From: Anaerolineales bacterium
Lineage (GTDB): Bacteria; Chloroflexota; Anaerolineae; Anaerolineales; Villigracilaceae
NCBI GenBank assembly: GCA_015075275.1
Contig: JABTUU010000001.1
Location: 930,001 to 994,000, forward strand
DNA length: 64,000 nt
Reading direction: 5' to 3'
Shown here piece by piece: positions 29,873-38,487 of the stretch; the first letter of the stretch is position 1, and each line of letters begins with the position of its first letter. A program made the position numbers and the translations under genes. The notes beneath the pieces were generated by a model. That model was not told where the DNA came from. It saw only the letters and a program-made list of their open reading frames with translations, and ran no database searches.

Positions 29873-30552
29873 TAACCTTCTATATTCTGTTTGATGTACT
29901 TCGACGCGGCAATGACTTTTTCTTGCAAAACAGGCAGGCAAATATCCGCCAGCGAACAGGAGCGGCACCCTTTATGCGTTTTCACTTTTGGCGTATACCC
30001 TCGGCTGAAATAGTTGTGCATCTCAGCCGACATATCTTGCACGAGAGTCCGCAGTTCGGGCGTGAATTCAATCTCCACGCGGTGGCGGGTTTCGCCGTAG
30101 AACAAATATCCGCGCGGGATGTGAGTCGAGAGCATTTCCTCCAAACACATGGCTTGCGCGCACAGTTGAGTCTCGTCGCTGTGATCGCGTTTCTCTTTGC
30201 CGCGTTTGTATTCGATAGGCGCGGGCAGATATAGACCTTCGCGGCTGGGCAATCTGCACCCCTCTCCTGCTGGGAGAGGGGCTGGGGGTGAGGGGAAGAA
30301 TTCGACCACATCACACACGCCCGAAAACCCCAGCCGATACGAAGCCACAGGTACAGACCGCGCAGTGATAACGCCATTTCTTGTTTCTGTAAAAAATGGG
30401 TCGTCTACCTTTTTGTGCATGATCCGTCCCTCGGCAGTGAGCGCGTTTTCCTTCCACTGTTGCTCAATGTGGATCAGCGCCCACTGCCTGCGGCAAAACA
30501 GGAAGTGCTGTATGCCTGAGAGGGGTAGGAGGTCGTCTTGAGTGTATTCCAT
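29872..30552 (-). CDS. cas4: CRISPR-associated exonuclease Cas4 with in-frame palindromic-repeat insertion
   Basis: A 226-residue RecB-like nuclease with an Fe-S cluster; it trims and orients pre-spacers for Cas1-Cas2. Visible residues: Cys20 (FCRRQW), His46 (GRIMH), Asp81 (GVCDVVEF), Glu114/Lys116 (PIEYKRGK), and the C-terminal cluster Cys196, Cys199 and Cys205. All catalytic and cluster ligands are present. Between Asp81 and Glu114 there are about 20 extra residues (PPAPLPAGEG...) encoded by a palindromic repeat at 30258-30295, in a loop that is usually short. Activity is probably kept because the frame and all motifs survive. The start ATG has only a weak AAAGAA upstream, next to another repeat. 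Confidence 0.95.
   Translation of the reverse strand: MEYTQDDLLPLSGIQHFLFCRRQWALIHIEQQWKENALTAEGRIMHKKVDDPFFTETRNGVITARSVPVASYRLGFSGVCDVVEFFPSPPAPLPAGEGCRLPSREGLYLPAPIEYKRGKEKRDHSDETQLCAQAMCLEEMLSTHIPRGYLFYGETRHRVEIEFTPELRTLVQDMSAEMHNYFSRGYTPKVKTHKGCRSCSLADICLPVLQEKVIAASKYIKQNIEG
30258..30295. repeat. Palindromic repeat inserted in the cas4 coding sequence
   Basis: The hairpin CCCCTCTCC-TGCT-GGGAGAGGGG (30259-30281) is followed by CTGGGGGTGAGGGG. A related repeat lies in the CHAT gene at 46456-46527. Both keep the host reading frame open. Confidence 0.8.
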
Positions 30553-30560
30553 AATTCTTT

Positions 30561-30757
30561 ATGTCATTGCGAGACCTGCGGAGCAGGTCGAAGCAATCTC
30601 TTGTTGCGCGGATACATCGCGTGACGGGGGATTCGCGGGGATACCCTAACGGGCACTTCGTAAATCCCCTGCTCAGTTCATGGAAGCCCTGCGGGCTCAT
30701 GGTCGAGTCCGCTTCAGCGGACTTCCACGCACTGAGGCAGGATTTCAATCCGCCGAA
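30561..30757. repeat. Partial palindromic repeat and other repeat-like sequence in the cas7-cas4 gap
   Basis: 30561-30605 is the left half of the ATGTCATTGCGAG family (with GAAGCAATCTC). The rest of the gap contains short palindromes such as AGTCCGCT-TC-AGCGGACT near 30707-30724, and no coding signal. The gap is 205 nt, in contrast to the 1-34 nt gaps among the interference genes. Confidence 0.7.
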
Positions 30758-31684
30758 TCATTCACCTTCAAACACTTCGCACTTCAAGCCAGGAAGTTCT
30801 TTTTCTACATCTTCCTTGCTTGGGTAGACATAATCGCCCATGTCTTTGGGTTCTGTAACTCCTTCTCCCAGACCAACCTTACTTCTTACTGCATTATGAA
30901 CTTTAGCAGATGAATGTTGTCCAGTGGGATTATTATGTCCCCACCAATAGACTCTGAAAACCGACATACTACCTTCGGGGCGGGCGGATGAAGCATCATT
31001 GCGGAAGAGGGTACGAATTGCTTCTTTGATAGCTTCAGCATCTTTGTCAGAAAAGCCCGTCTTGTCGGCAAGTTGGGTATTCATGCTTCCATAGAAAACA
31101 TAGACACCGTGTTCTACGCGATGTTTCATACCCATAGTGTCTGAGCCACGCTTTGTGCCATCGCCTTCGCCGCTGACGCTTTTAGTAATTTGCGTGCTGG
31201 AAATACGATCTTGAACTGTGGCAACAGAAAAAGCGGGGTGAATGGAAACAGGTCCCCGAATGCCGATGGACACGCCTTTATCATCTCCACCCTCAGCATC
31301 ATCATCCTTTTTGCCTTTCTTGCCCGCTTTATAAGCAAAGACCTGTCCAAAAGCGCGAACATCGAACCATTGCTTGCAAGCCGCTTCTCGATATTTCTTA
31401 TCGTTCTTCATGTCAACATTCTTCAAAACGCCTTCGGCGCGTTGGCGCAGGCTTCGATAATCATCATTGCGGTTATCGTCCGATTGAACAAAGATGGAGT
31501 CAGTGTATCCATCCATAGTCATTATTCGGTTTCTAATTTTCCGCTTAATGGATACATCAGAGAGTTCCCCGAAACCGTCAAAGTTGACGCGTGGGCGATT
31601 GCCATTCAGCGGGTCGCCGTTGGGGTTGGCGTGGTTGACAGAAACGATCACAGCAAAATCAATTTTGTTCTTGAGGGTGGACAT
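30758..31684 (-). CDS. cas7c: Type I-C Cascade backbone protein Cas7c (Csd2)
   Basis: A 308-residue Cas7-family RRM protein that coats the crRNA spacer in multiple copies. The opening IDFAVIVSVNHANPNGDPLNGNRPR (in pieces, residues 8-32) and the later SIKRKIRNR are hallmark Csd2 sequence. A Lys/Asp-rich insertion (GKKGKKDDDAEGG) sits near residue 125 and GMKHRVEHGVYVFYG follows. AAGGAG lies upstream of the ATG. It lies 34 nt after cas8c and before cas4 on the minus strand. Confidence 0.97.
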   Translation of the reverse strand: MSTLKNKIDFAVIVSVNHANPNGDPLNGNRPRVNFDGFGELSDVSIKRKIRNRIMTMDGYTDSIFVQSDDNRNDDYRSLRQRAEGVLKNVDMKNDKKYREAACKQWFDVRAFGQVFAYKAGKKGKKDDDAEGGDDKGVSIGIRGPVSIHPAFSVATVQDRISSTQITKSVSGEGDGTKRGSDTMGMKHRVEHGVYVFYGSMNTQLADKTGFSDKDAEAIKEAIRTLFRNDASSARPEGSMSVFRVYWWGHNNPTGQHSSAKVHNAVRSKVGLGEGVTEPKDMGDYVYPSKEDVEKELPGLKCEVFEGE

Positions 31685-31718
31685 GGTATTTTCTCCTTAT
31701 CAAATAATGGGTTGGTTG

Positions 31719-33698
31719 TTATTCGTCTGAATTTTCATCGCCGTTATCGGCTTCTTGAGCAGGCTCATCTTTACTGGCTTTCTCCCAGAGTTTTTGGCGT
31801 TGACAGTAGTACCCAAGCAAATATTCGCCTGACAAAGGCTTGTCGTTCATAAAGTCTTCGGGACTGACAAACAAGCCTTTTACGTCTGCCATTAGACTTT
31901 TGTAGTATCCAGCGCCGCCGAGCCGAACCATGTAAGGCGTAAGCGCCGAGTGAAGTTGATTCCAAGTGCGGAATGGATGCTGAGCAAACTGTTGCATATA
32001 CCGCGCCGCATTGGTTGCCCGCTTTTCTTTCGCTTTATACAATACTCTTTCTTCAAGAACATCGGCAATAGCAAGTAATCTTCCGTAAAGGTAATCGCGC
32101 GTTTGTCTGGTTTCATCGAGTGACATATCGAATTTCTCCTTTTCTTTGAATTTTTTGTATAACGAACAGGCGATAGAGAGCGTTTTGTTCCACTCTCTTT
32201 CAAGTTTATCTTTAGGGTCTCTTATTCCAACACGATTGGACGCTCGTCTTACTGTAGACTCGACAAGATCACGGGGAATGAGTTGCCCATCAACGATGCA
32301 GGGAACAAGGCGCGTAATAGTTGCTTTGCGGAGTTTGTCGTCAATACGATTTCCATAAGCCGCTTCTGCAATATCGTTGGGAGAAGGTGCGCCGACAAAT
32401 GAAATATATTTCTTTGTCATCTTGTCATTCTTTTGGCTTTTAACGTCAACCATTCCATACTGATGTAGCCAAGTACAAGAGTCGTGCCAATTTTCAATTC
32501 TTTTTAGAAAATCTGAACTTTTTAACTCGCGGTAATAGGTGATTGCCAATCGCCCTGTAGTCGCAGAGTCAAGTCCTATTACAACCATATCGGTTGTATC
32601 GCCAAGTTCTTTTCCATAACCTGCGATTTTCTGTTTAAACTTTAAGGCAACTTGTTGCGCGGTGCTTACTGTTTGTGGAACATCAGATGGTATCTCTTCA
32701 GCGTCAATGACCGACAAAGGCGTTTCCAAGGCATTAGGAACCTTTGCGCCGGAGGTTGCCCATGCAACGAATACCAAATCGCCCTTTTGATAACCTTGTC
32801 GGCTGATTAGCCAAGCAAGAGCATAATGAGATTTTTGAGAGACTTCCAGACTCACACTGGATGCTTGTTTGTCATCAGTAAACCGCCCTCTAAATGTGAA
32901 ACCTGTCATATCGTTGGCGGAGATTATTTTTGCACCGTCGCCTTCTCTGCGAATATATTTAGGATGGTTTGATGTGAGAATGGCCTCTTCTCCAGTAACA
33001 TAACACACAGAATCTTTTTCTTTAGAACTTAAGTAGTAGTTAGCCCAACTGTCCCAAAGGGTCTTATCTTTCCAGACTTTTGTTTCAAGAACATCGGGCA
33101 TTTCGACTATCCAGCGAACAAAAGCGCCGTCTTGAGAGTTAGAGTTAGTTGCTGAAAAGATATCTTTAGCATTCTTTTCTCTTTTTACGTTATCTTTATT
33201 CAAGAAACGACCATTTTCAATGTAAAGCACTTTACTAGCCGATAAGTCGGCGATTAGAGTTCCCTTTTTTACATACTTCAATACTGCTCTTGCTTTTGGA
33301 TGAGAGAATTCTGAATTACACCAATTGTCCAAAGCATCAATGTAGTTGACATAAGGCTCTTTTGGCTTTTTAGAAAATCCAGATGTAACAGACCCGCCAA
33401 ATTCCAAAAAGTCGCCCGCTACATATTGAAGTTTGTCGCAAAGAGGATGGCATTCAGGTTTACTGCCAGCCCTGCTTGCAGAACCTTCGGTACTTGGGAT
33501 AATTGTCGTCATATCTGACTTTTCGGTTATAACTCGTGCGGTTCGGAAATTTCCGTCGGCACTAATAACTACTTCTATCTGAACTTGAGTAGTTGTGTGG
33601 CAAATTGGAAGTAAAGGCCTTACATTTTCATTTGTCGAGTAACCGATACTTGATTGGCAGTTATTGTAGGTCTCGTACAGTTTCTGAATCCAACTCAT
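31719..33698 (-). CDS. cas8c: Type I-C Cascade large subunit Cas8c (Csd1)
   Basis: A 659-residue large subunit that recognises the PAM and helps recruit Cas3. In type I-C an internal start within this gene commonly yields a small Cas11c subunit; candidate in-frame Met codons exist in the C-terminal third (for example MSLDETRQTRDYLYG), which fits that model. The start ATG at 33698 (MSWIQKLYETY) follows AAGGAG that overlaps the cas5c end, and is 1 nt after the cas5c stop. Longer in-frame starts overlap cas5c and are rejected. The C terminus is acidic. Confidence 0.95.
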   Translation of the reverse strand: MSWIQKLYETYNNCQSSIGYSTNENVRPLLPICHTTTQVQIEVVISADGNFRTARVITEKSDMTTIIPSTEGSASRAGSKPECHPLCDKLQYVAGDFLEFGGSVTSGFSKKPKEPYVNYIDALDNWCNSEFSHPKARAVLKYVKKGTLIADLSASKVLYIENGRFLNKDNVKREKNAKDIFSATNSNSQDGAFVRWIVEMPDVLETKVWKDKTLWDSWANYYLSSKEKDSVCYVTGEEAILTSNHPKYIRREGDGAKIISANDMTGFTFRGRFTDDKQASSVSLEVSQKSHYALAWLISRQGYQKGDLVFVAWATSGAKVPNALETPLSVIDAEEIPSDVPQTVSTAQQVALKFKQKIAGYGKELGDTTDMVVIGLDSATTGRLAITYYRELKSSDFLKRIENWHDSCTWLHQYGMVDVKSQKNDKMTKKYISFVGAPSPNDIAEAAYGNRIDDKLRKATITRLVPCIVDGQLIPRDLVESTVRRASNRVGIRDPKDKLEREWNKTLSIACSLYKKFKEKEKFDMSLDETRQTRDYLYGRLLAIADVLEERVLYKAKEKRATNAARYMQQFAQHPFRTWNQLHSALTPYMVRLGGAGYYKSLMADVKGLFVSPEDFMNDKPLSGEYLLGYYCQRQKLWEKASKDEPAQEADNGDENSDE

Positions 33699-33699
33699 C

Positions 33700-34461
33700 T
33701 CAAACACTCCTTTCTTCGTAGCCTTCGAGCAAGCCTTCTTCCTCAAATCCAACTGTGGCGGGTGGGTTTGGCTTCATGTCCCTCACGAATTTTCTAGTCG
33801 TACATTGTTCAGGGCGGATAAATTCAACAACGCCCTTATTCATTTTGGGTTGCCAGAAGCGGGCGTGAAATTCATCCTTGCCAAGTTCGTCAGGATAATC
33901 AAACCCATGAAACATCAACCCAAATGAAATTTCGCCAGGGTAGTTATCATAAAACCCTTCGCCTTCGCCAAATTTGCATTCCTCCACATATCCCTGACAT
34001 TCTCTTGAACCGAGAAAAATATCTCGTCTTCCGCCACGTTCGATCATGCGTTTAGCAATGAAATAATGCTTGTTTTCATTTCTGTCTTTTGTCAAATCTT
34101 CCCGCTTGTAATTCCAATCGAAACGGGCTTGGACTTGATATTCAACATCAGAGAGGTAGGTATAGATTGCCAGTGAGTTGAACGGCTCTTCTTTCTTCAC
34201 GTCAGGATTCTTCGCGCTTGGATATATCCCACCATAATTAAGCGGCTTTGCGCTTCGAGTCTGAGTTGTTATTGGCTTCATTACCCTAACCTTGTCAATT
34301 ATCCAAACAATAGTTGGCTTCCAATAGACCGAACTCAAAATTCCCTTCAACCCCTCGTATGTTGGGATTTGGTATGAGAATTTTTCACCCCCAATCTTTG
34401 TGAGCGGGTCGGTGAATAGGGCATATTTGCCCGTCACTTTAAACTGTACAATATTTTCCAT
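33700..34461 (-). CDS. cas5c: Type I-C pre-crRNA endonuclease Cas5c (Csd5)
   Basis: A 253-residue Cas5 of the I-C kind, which replaces Cas6 and cuts pre-crRNA at the base of the repeat hairpin. It starts MENIVQFKVTGKYALFTDPL, followed by the IPTYEGLKGIL motif typical of Cas5c. The ATG at 34461 has GGAGG 6 nt upstream, located directly after the Cas3 stop; an in-frame TTG one codon earlier is not needed. The stop is 1 nt before the cas8c ATG. Confidence 0.96.
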   Translation of the reverse strand: MENIVQFKVTGKYALFTDPLTKIGGEKFSYQIPTYEGLKGILSSVYWKPTIVWIIDKVRVMKPITTQTRSAKPLNYGGIYPSAKNPDVKKEEPFNSLAIYTYLSDVEYQVQARFDWNYKREDLTKDRNENKHYFIAKRMIERGGRRDIFLGSRECQGYVEECKFGEGEGFYDNYPGEISFGLMFHGFDYPDELGKDEFHARFWQPKMNKGVVEFIRPEQCTTRKFVRDMKPNPPATVGFEEEGLLEGYEERSV

Positions 34462-34472
34462 CAAAAACCTCC

Positions 34473-37400
34473 TTAAACAATTTGCGGCTTCATGCCGTTG
34501 ACAGGATCGTCACTCCAGCCAAACTTTTTGCTATAGTATTGATCGTCAAGATAATAGATTCCTGCTCCTTTCTGGACTTCTCGAATGGCGTTAGCGTCTG
34601 CCATTTTCTTGAACTCGTATGGAAATAAATTTACAGAATATCTCTGTGCCTTTTTTATCAAATCAAATCGCTTTTCAAGATCATCAGCGCCGCATAGGTC
34701 TTTTATGATTTCTTCGCCTTCTCCAAAGGGCACGACCACGCCTTGAGTCATATTATCAATCACACGAAAGGCTTTTGAAGCAGATTGAAAAGATTGTGTG
34801 AATGGAATTTCGGGTGCGATGCCTTTGATTCTTATATATTCCTCTTTAGACAGTGTATTGGTTGAGAGAAGATTGAAAAGGTTATCATCGCGTTCTGCTG
34901 GCGAGTCTTTCCCAACATTGTAAGCCATCTCATTTTTTCGCTCGTAGAAATAATATTTGTAATAGCCTTCCATTGCCTCCAATCCAATTCTATCGTTTTC
35001 AAAGCGTTCAGAGTCTGAATCGAATTCCCTCAAAATCCTTTCCGCTTTTTCTATACCGATCTTTATGTCTTTCAGTTTGTCGGTATTTTCCTGCTTAGGG
35101 TTTACAACCCAGACATTGCCAAGAGATTTTCGCTTTCCGTTTCGGTTGCATCGCCCTGCGGCTTGGGCAATTGAATCCATGCCCGCAAGGTAGCGGATCA
35201 CTGAACCAAAGTCAATATCTACGCCCGCCTCGATTAGTTGTGTGCTGACGCAAATAACAGGCTCTTCTTTTTCAAGTTTATCTTTGACTTCATCCAATAT
35301 TTCAAGGCGATGCGCTGGGCACATATTTGTACTGAGGTGATATATTGCCGCATCGCTTTTCTGGAGAACGGCTTGATAAATCGAACGAGCAGAAGCCTTT
35401 GTATTAACAATGATCAACACGCTTCCTTTCTCCCGTAGCTCTTGATCTGCTAAATCTGCGACTTCTTGTTCGCCCCAGCCGCCAATCTTCGTTTGGTCAA
35501 AAACTTCAACGCGCCTCAATTTTTGGAAGAGTTCTTTTTCATATAGAATAATCTTTTGGTCTGGTTGAATCTTCAAAGCTCGATGAACGGGGTCAACCTT
35601 GTCCAGGAGCGGTTGCGTGGCGGTGCATAGAACCACTGTCGCCCCGCAAGTGTGGACAAGAAAGCGAACCGCAACGTTGAACATGTGAACACAGCGAATT
35701 GGAATGGTTTGTATCTCGTCAAATATGATGACTGAATTTGCGAGTTGATGCATTCTTCTTGCACTTCGAGTACCTGAGCCGAATAATGATTCAAGGAATT
35801 GAACCTGAGTTGTAAACACAATAGGTGCATCCCAATTTTCCGATAAAAGATTTTGCCTGTGAGTTTCTTCATCTGGCGTAAGGTTGGAATGATGCTCAAG
35901 GACTACCTTGTTCAAATAATTTCCCTTGCCATCTTTTTCTTCCATAATCTTTCTGACCTCTTCGGCGTTCTGGTCAATGATGGAAGTGTAGGGAATGACA
36001 TAGAAAACGCGATCCATTGAGTGTTCTTTTGCGTGATGAAGGGCAAACCGTAGGCTTGCAAAGGTCTTTCCACCGCCAGTAGGCACAGTCAATTGATATA
36101 TACCTTTTGGATTTGTAGAAAAATCTAAACATGATTGAGAGACACGGCTTCGTAATTCATCAACTTCATTTCTTTCAGGCTTTGCTTCTAATTCCTTAAT
36201 TTTGATGTTTAGGCGCTCAATCAAGGTTTCCCATGGAGTATATTTATTATTGTTTCGTAGTAGTTCGCCGTTAGGAAACTCAAAACTGGCTGTGTTGAGC
36301 CTGTCAGCATCAAGAAGGCAACTCAGTAAATAACGTATCAGAAGCCCGCATTTGAAAACGTGCGTATCAGATGGTTCTTTTCCCTCTTTCAAAGATTTGA
36401 ACTTCCCGATTAGGTTATCTATGAGCAATTTGTTAGCAAGAAGAGTGTTGACCTTTTCTTTCTCCTGTTGCCCAAGGTTGGCGAAAGCCTCTTGAACATG
36501 AGAATTTTCTTCTGCCTTTTCCATCCTTCTAGTGAAGCCATCCTCTCCATTTGGCAAAAGACAATCAATTAAACCTGAGTGATGAGAAGCGATTGCCAGA
36601 GATAAAACTTGTGACGCAAGCCGCGCCTCAGCGCCTTTGTTCCAGAGTTCTTTGTATATCACTTGTGCCCCCGCGCTGGAATGATCTACTTTCCCCTTTT
36701 TTGATTTTGCATCCACGTAATCGTCGGAGTCTGGCTTAATCAAACCAGTCGCAGATTTAATGTAATCTTGAAACTCCTTGCTGGCTTTACCCAAATCATG
36801 CAATAAACCAAGTAATTCGCCGCATTCCTTTAATCCAATTTTGCTTGCAAACTCCCCAGCAAGTTCAGATACCTCATTTAAGTGATCTGAAAGATATTGA
36901 GGCTTTTTATCTTTTTTCCGTAAATGTGCAATAAATTTATCTTTCATCTCCACCACCTGATACAACTCCGCCAAGTCCTGTGCTTCCCTCGTCAACGCCG
37001 CACGCAAGCCCTCAGGCTCCAGCGCCTCGCAATCGACGCCCCAACCGCGCACCCACGGAAGCATCTCGCGCCATTCGGCGATCTCCACGCTCCAGATACA
37101 ACCGCCATCCTCGGTATCTTCCACCTTTTCCAGCGGATGCCAAATGCTTTCCTTCACGCGCCGTGTCACGACGGGGGAGAAGCGCAACTTCACGGTGACG
37201 GGATCCTTACCGCCGACCCAAATCCCCCAGGCGTTTTTGAGCAACTGCTCGTCGTTGAACGATTCAGGAATCTCAAAGGTCTCGCCAGAGAGAAACGCCG
37301 AAAGGATGCGATCCATTTTGAAGGCGAAGATGCGGTCGTTGAAATCGCTTTCTGCAATAACATAAACGCTATCGCTCCAAATGGATGGTTCGATAATGTA

Positions 37401-37907
37401 CGGTTTGATCGTATGGCGGGTGAGTCCATCACTGCCTAAAGCCTGATACTCAATCCGCGCTTTTCTTTGCTCCACCCATGCCTGCGTAATCGTTTCGATG
37501 ATTTTGATCTTCTCAGGGTTTTTCTCTTGCGTCATCAAGCGTTCCGCCGATTTGAGCAGGCGTTCCGTCATCGGCTGGCGCAGGGTGGCGGCGAGTTTCT
37601 CCACTGCATTGACGGTATGTGGCTGATGAAATTTCGTTTGCCGCGAAGTTTTCCGCCCCGCCAGATACAAGGTCAGCGCCTCGTGTAAATTGAGTTTGAT
37701 CTCTGAGATCAGTTTTGTTTTTGGGATGTGCCAGCGCCCCTGCTCATCCTGTTCAACAGGATAATCTCCTGTCATGTCTTTGCGATCTCGAAAGACGGTT
37801 TCGCGCGAAACGCTGAGTTTGTCGGCTAACTCAATATCAGTATAGGCGCGCTGGATGTACAGCCGCTTCATTTCTTCGAGCCTTTGTGCTTTCGTCATGC
37901 CGCTCAT
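34473..37907 (-). CDS. cas3: WYL-domain regulator fused to Cas3 helicase-nuclease (type I-C)
   Basis: One open frame of 1144 residues. Residues 1-320 are a full WYL regulator: an N-terminal HTH (DIELADKLSVSRETVFRDRK), a WYL domain around 140-225 (RKARIEYQA, KPYIIEPSIW, VYVIAE) and a WCX-like end (ALTREAQDLAELY). Residues 321-1144 are a full-length Cas3: the HD nuclease with His370-Asp371 (LLHDLGK), Walker A VPTGGGKT, the DEIQ box in IIFDEIQ, and motif VI QAAGRCNRNG. The start at 37907 has GGAG 7 nt upstream. An internal ATG (36945-36947) with GGTGG before it could still start free Cas3. In the +1 frame a TGA overlaps that ATG, so a single-base indel, real or from sequencing, could explain the fusion. 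Confidence 0.93.
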   Translation of the reverse strand: MSGMTKAQRLEEMKRLYIQRAYTDIELADKLSVSRETVFRDRKDMTGDYPVEQDEQGRWHIPKTKLISEIKLNLHEALTLYLAGRKTSRQTKFHQPHTVNAVEKLAATLRQPMTERLLKSAERLMTQEKNPEKIKIIETITQAWVEQRKARIEYQALGSDGLTRHTIKPYIIEPSIWSDSVYVIAESDFNDRIFAFKMDRILSAFLSGETFEIPESFNDEQLLKNAWGIWVGGKDPVTVKLRFSPVVTRRVKESIWHPLEKVEDTEDGGCIWSVEIAEWREMLPWVRGWGVDCEALEPEGLRAALTREAQDLAELYQVVEMKDKFIAHLRKKDKKPQYLSDHLNEVSELAGEFASKIGLKECGELLGLLHDLGKASKEFQDYIKSATGLIKPDSDDYVDAKSKKGKVDHSSAGAQVIYKELWNKGAEARLASQVLSLAIASHHSGLIDCLLPNGEDGFTRRMEKAEENSHVQEAFANLGQQEKEKVNTLLANKLLIDNLIGKFKSLKEGKEPSDTHVFKCGLLIRYLLSCLLDADRLNTASFEFPNGELLRNNNKYTPWETLIERLNIKIKELEAKPERNEVDELRSRVSQSCLDFSTNPKGIYQLTVPTGGGKTFASLRFALHHAKEHSMDRVFYVIPYTSIIDQNAEEVRKIMEEKDGKGNYLNKVVLEHHSNLTPDEETHRQNLLSENWDAPIVFTTQVQFLESLFGSGTRSARRMHQLANSVIIFDEIQTIPIRCVHMFNVAVRFLVHTCGATVVLCTATQPLLDKVDPVHRALKIQPDQKIILYEKELFQKLRRVEVFDQTKIGGWGEQEVADLADQELREKGSVLIIVNTKASARSIYQAVLQKSDAAIYHLSTNMCPAHRLEILDEVKDKLEKEEPVICVSTQLIEAGVDIDFGSVIRYLAGMDSIAQAAGRCNRNGKRKSLGNVWVVNPKQENTDKLKDIKIGIEKAERILREFDSDSERFENDRIGLEAMEGYYKYYFYERKNEMAYNVGKDSPAERDDNLFNLLSTNTLSKEEYIRIKGIAPEIPFTQSFQSASKAFRVIDNMTQGVVVPFGEGEEIIKDLCGADDLEKRFDLIKKAQRYSVNLFPYEFKKMADANAIREVQKGAGIYYLDDQYYSKKFGWSDDPVNGMKPQIV

Positions 37908-37924
37908 GTTGGTTCTCCGCAACA

Positions 37925-37970
37925 GTGTTTTGTTATGCAATGAATTATTCGCAACAGCATAGCACAACAC
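37925..37970. promoter_or_regulatory. Candidate operator upstream of WYL-cas3
   Basis: Half-sites GTGTTTTGTTATGC (37925-37938) and GCATAGCACAACAC (37957-37970) are inverted with 12 of 14 matches and 18 nt between them, 18-63 nt before the WYL-Cas3 start. GCAACA hexamers recur around it (37919, 37951, 37982). It is a plausible binding site for the WYL or the small HTH regulator; no binding data exist. Confidence 0.5.
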
Positions 37971-37992
37971 CCTCCAGAATTCTGCAACATTT

Positions 37993-38429
<437 letters not shown>

Positions 38430-38487
38430 GTGGTTATGTGCGGTTTTCCTTCGTGACCGTTGTGTCCTTCGTGGTGAATCTGATTTT

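Noticed and set aside
34462..34464. TTG start giving Met-Met at the Cas5c N terminus
   Set aside because: The following ATG has an ideal 6-nt spacing from GGAGG.
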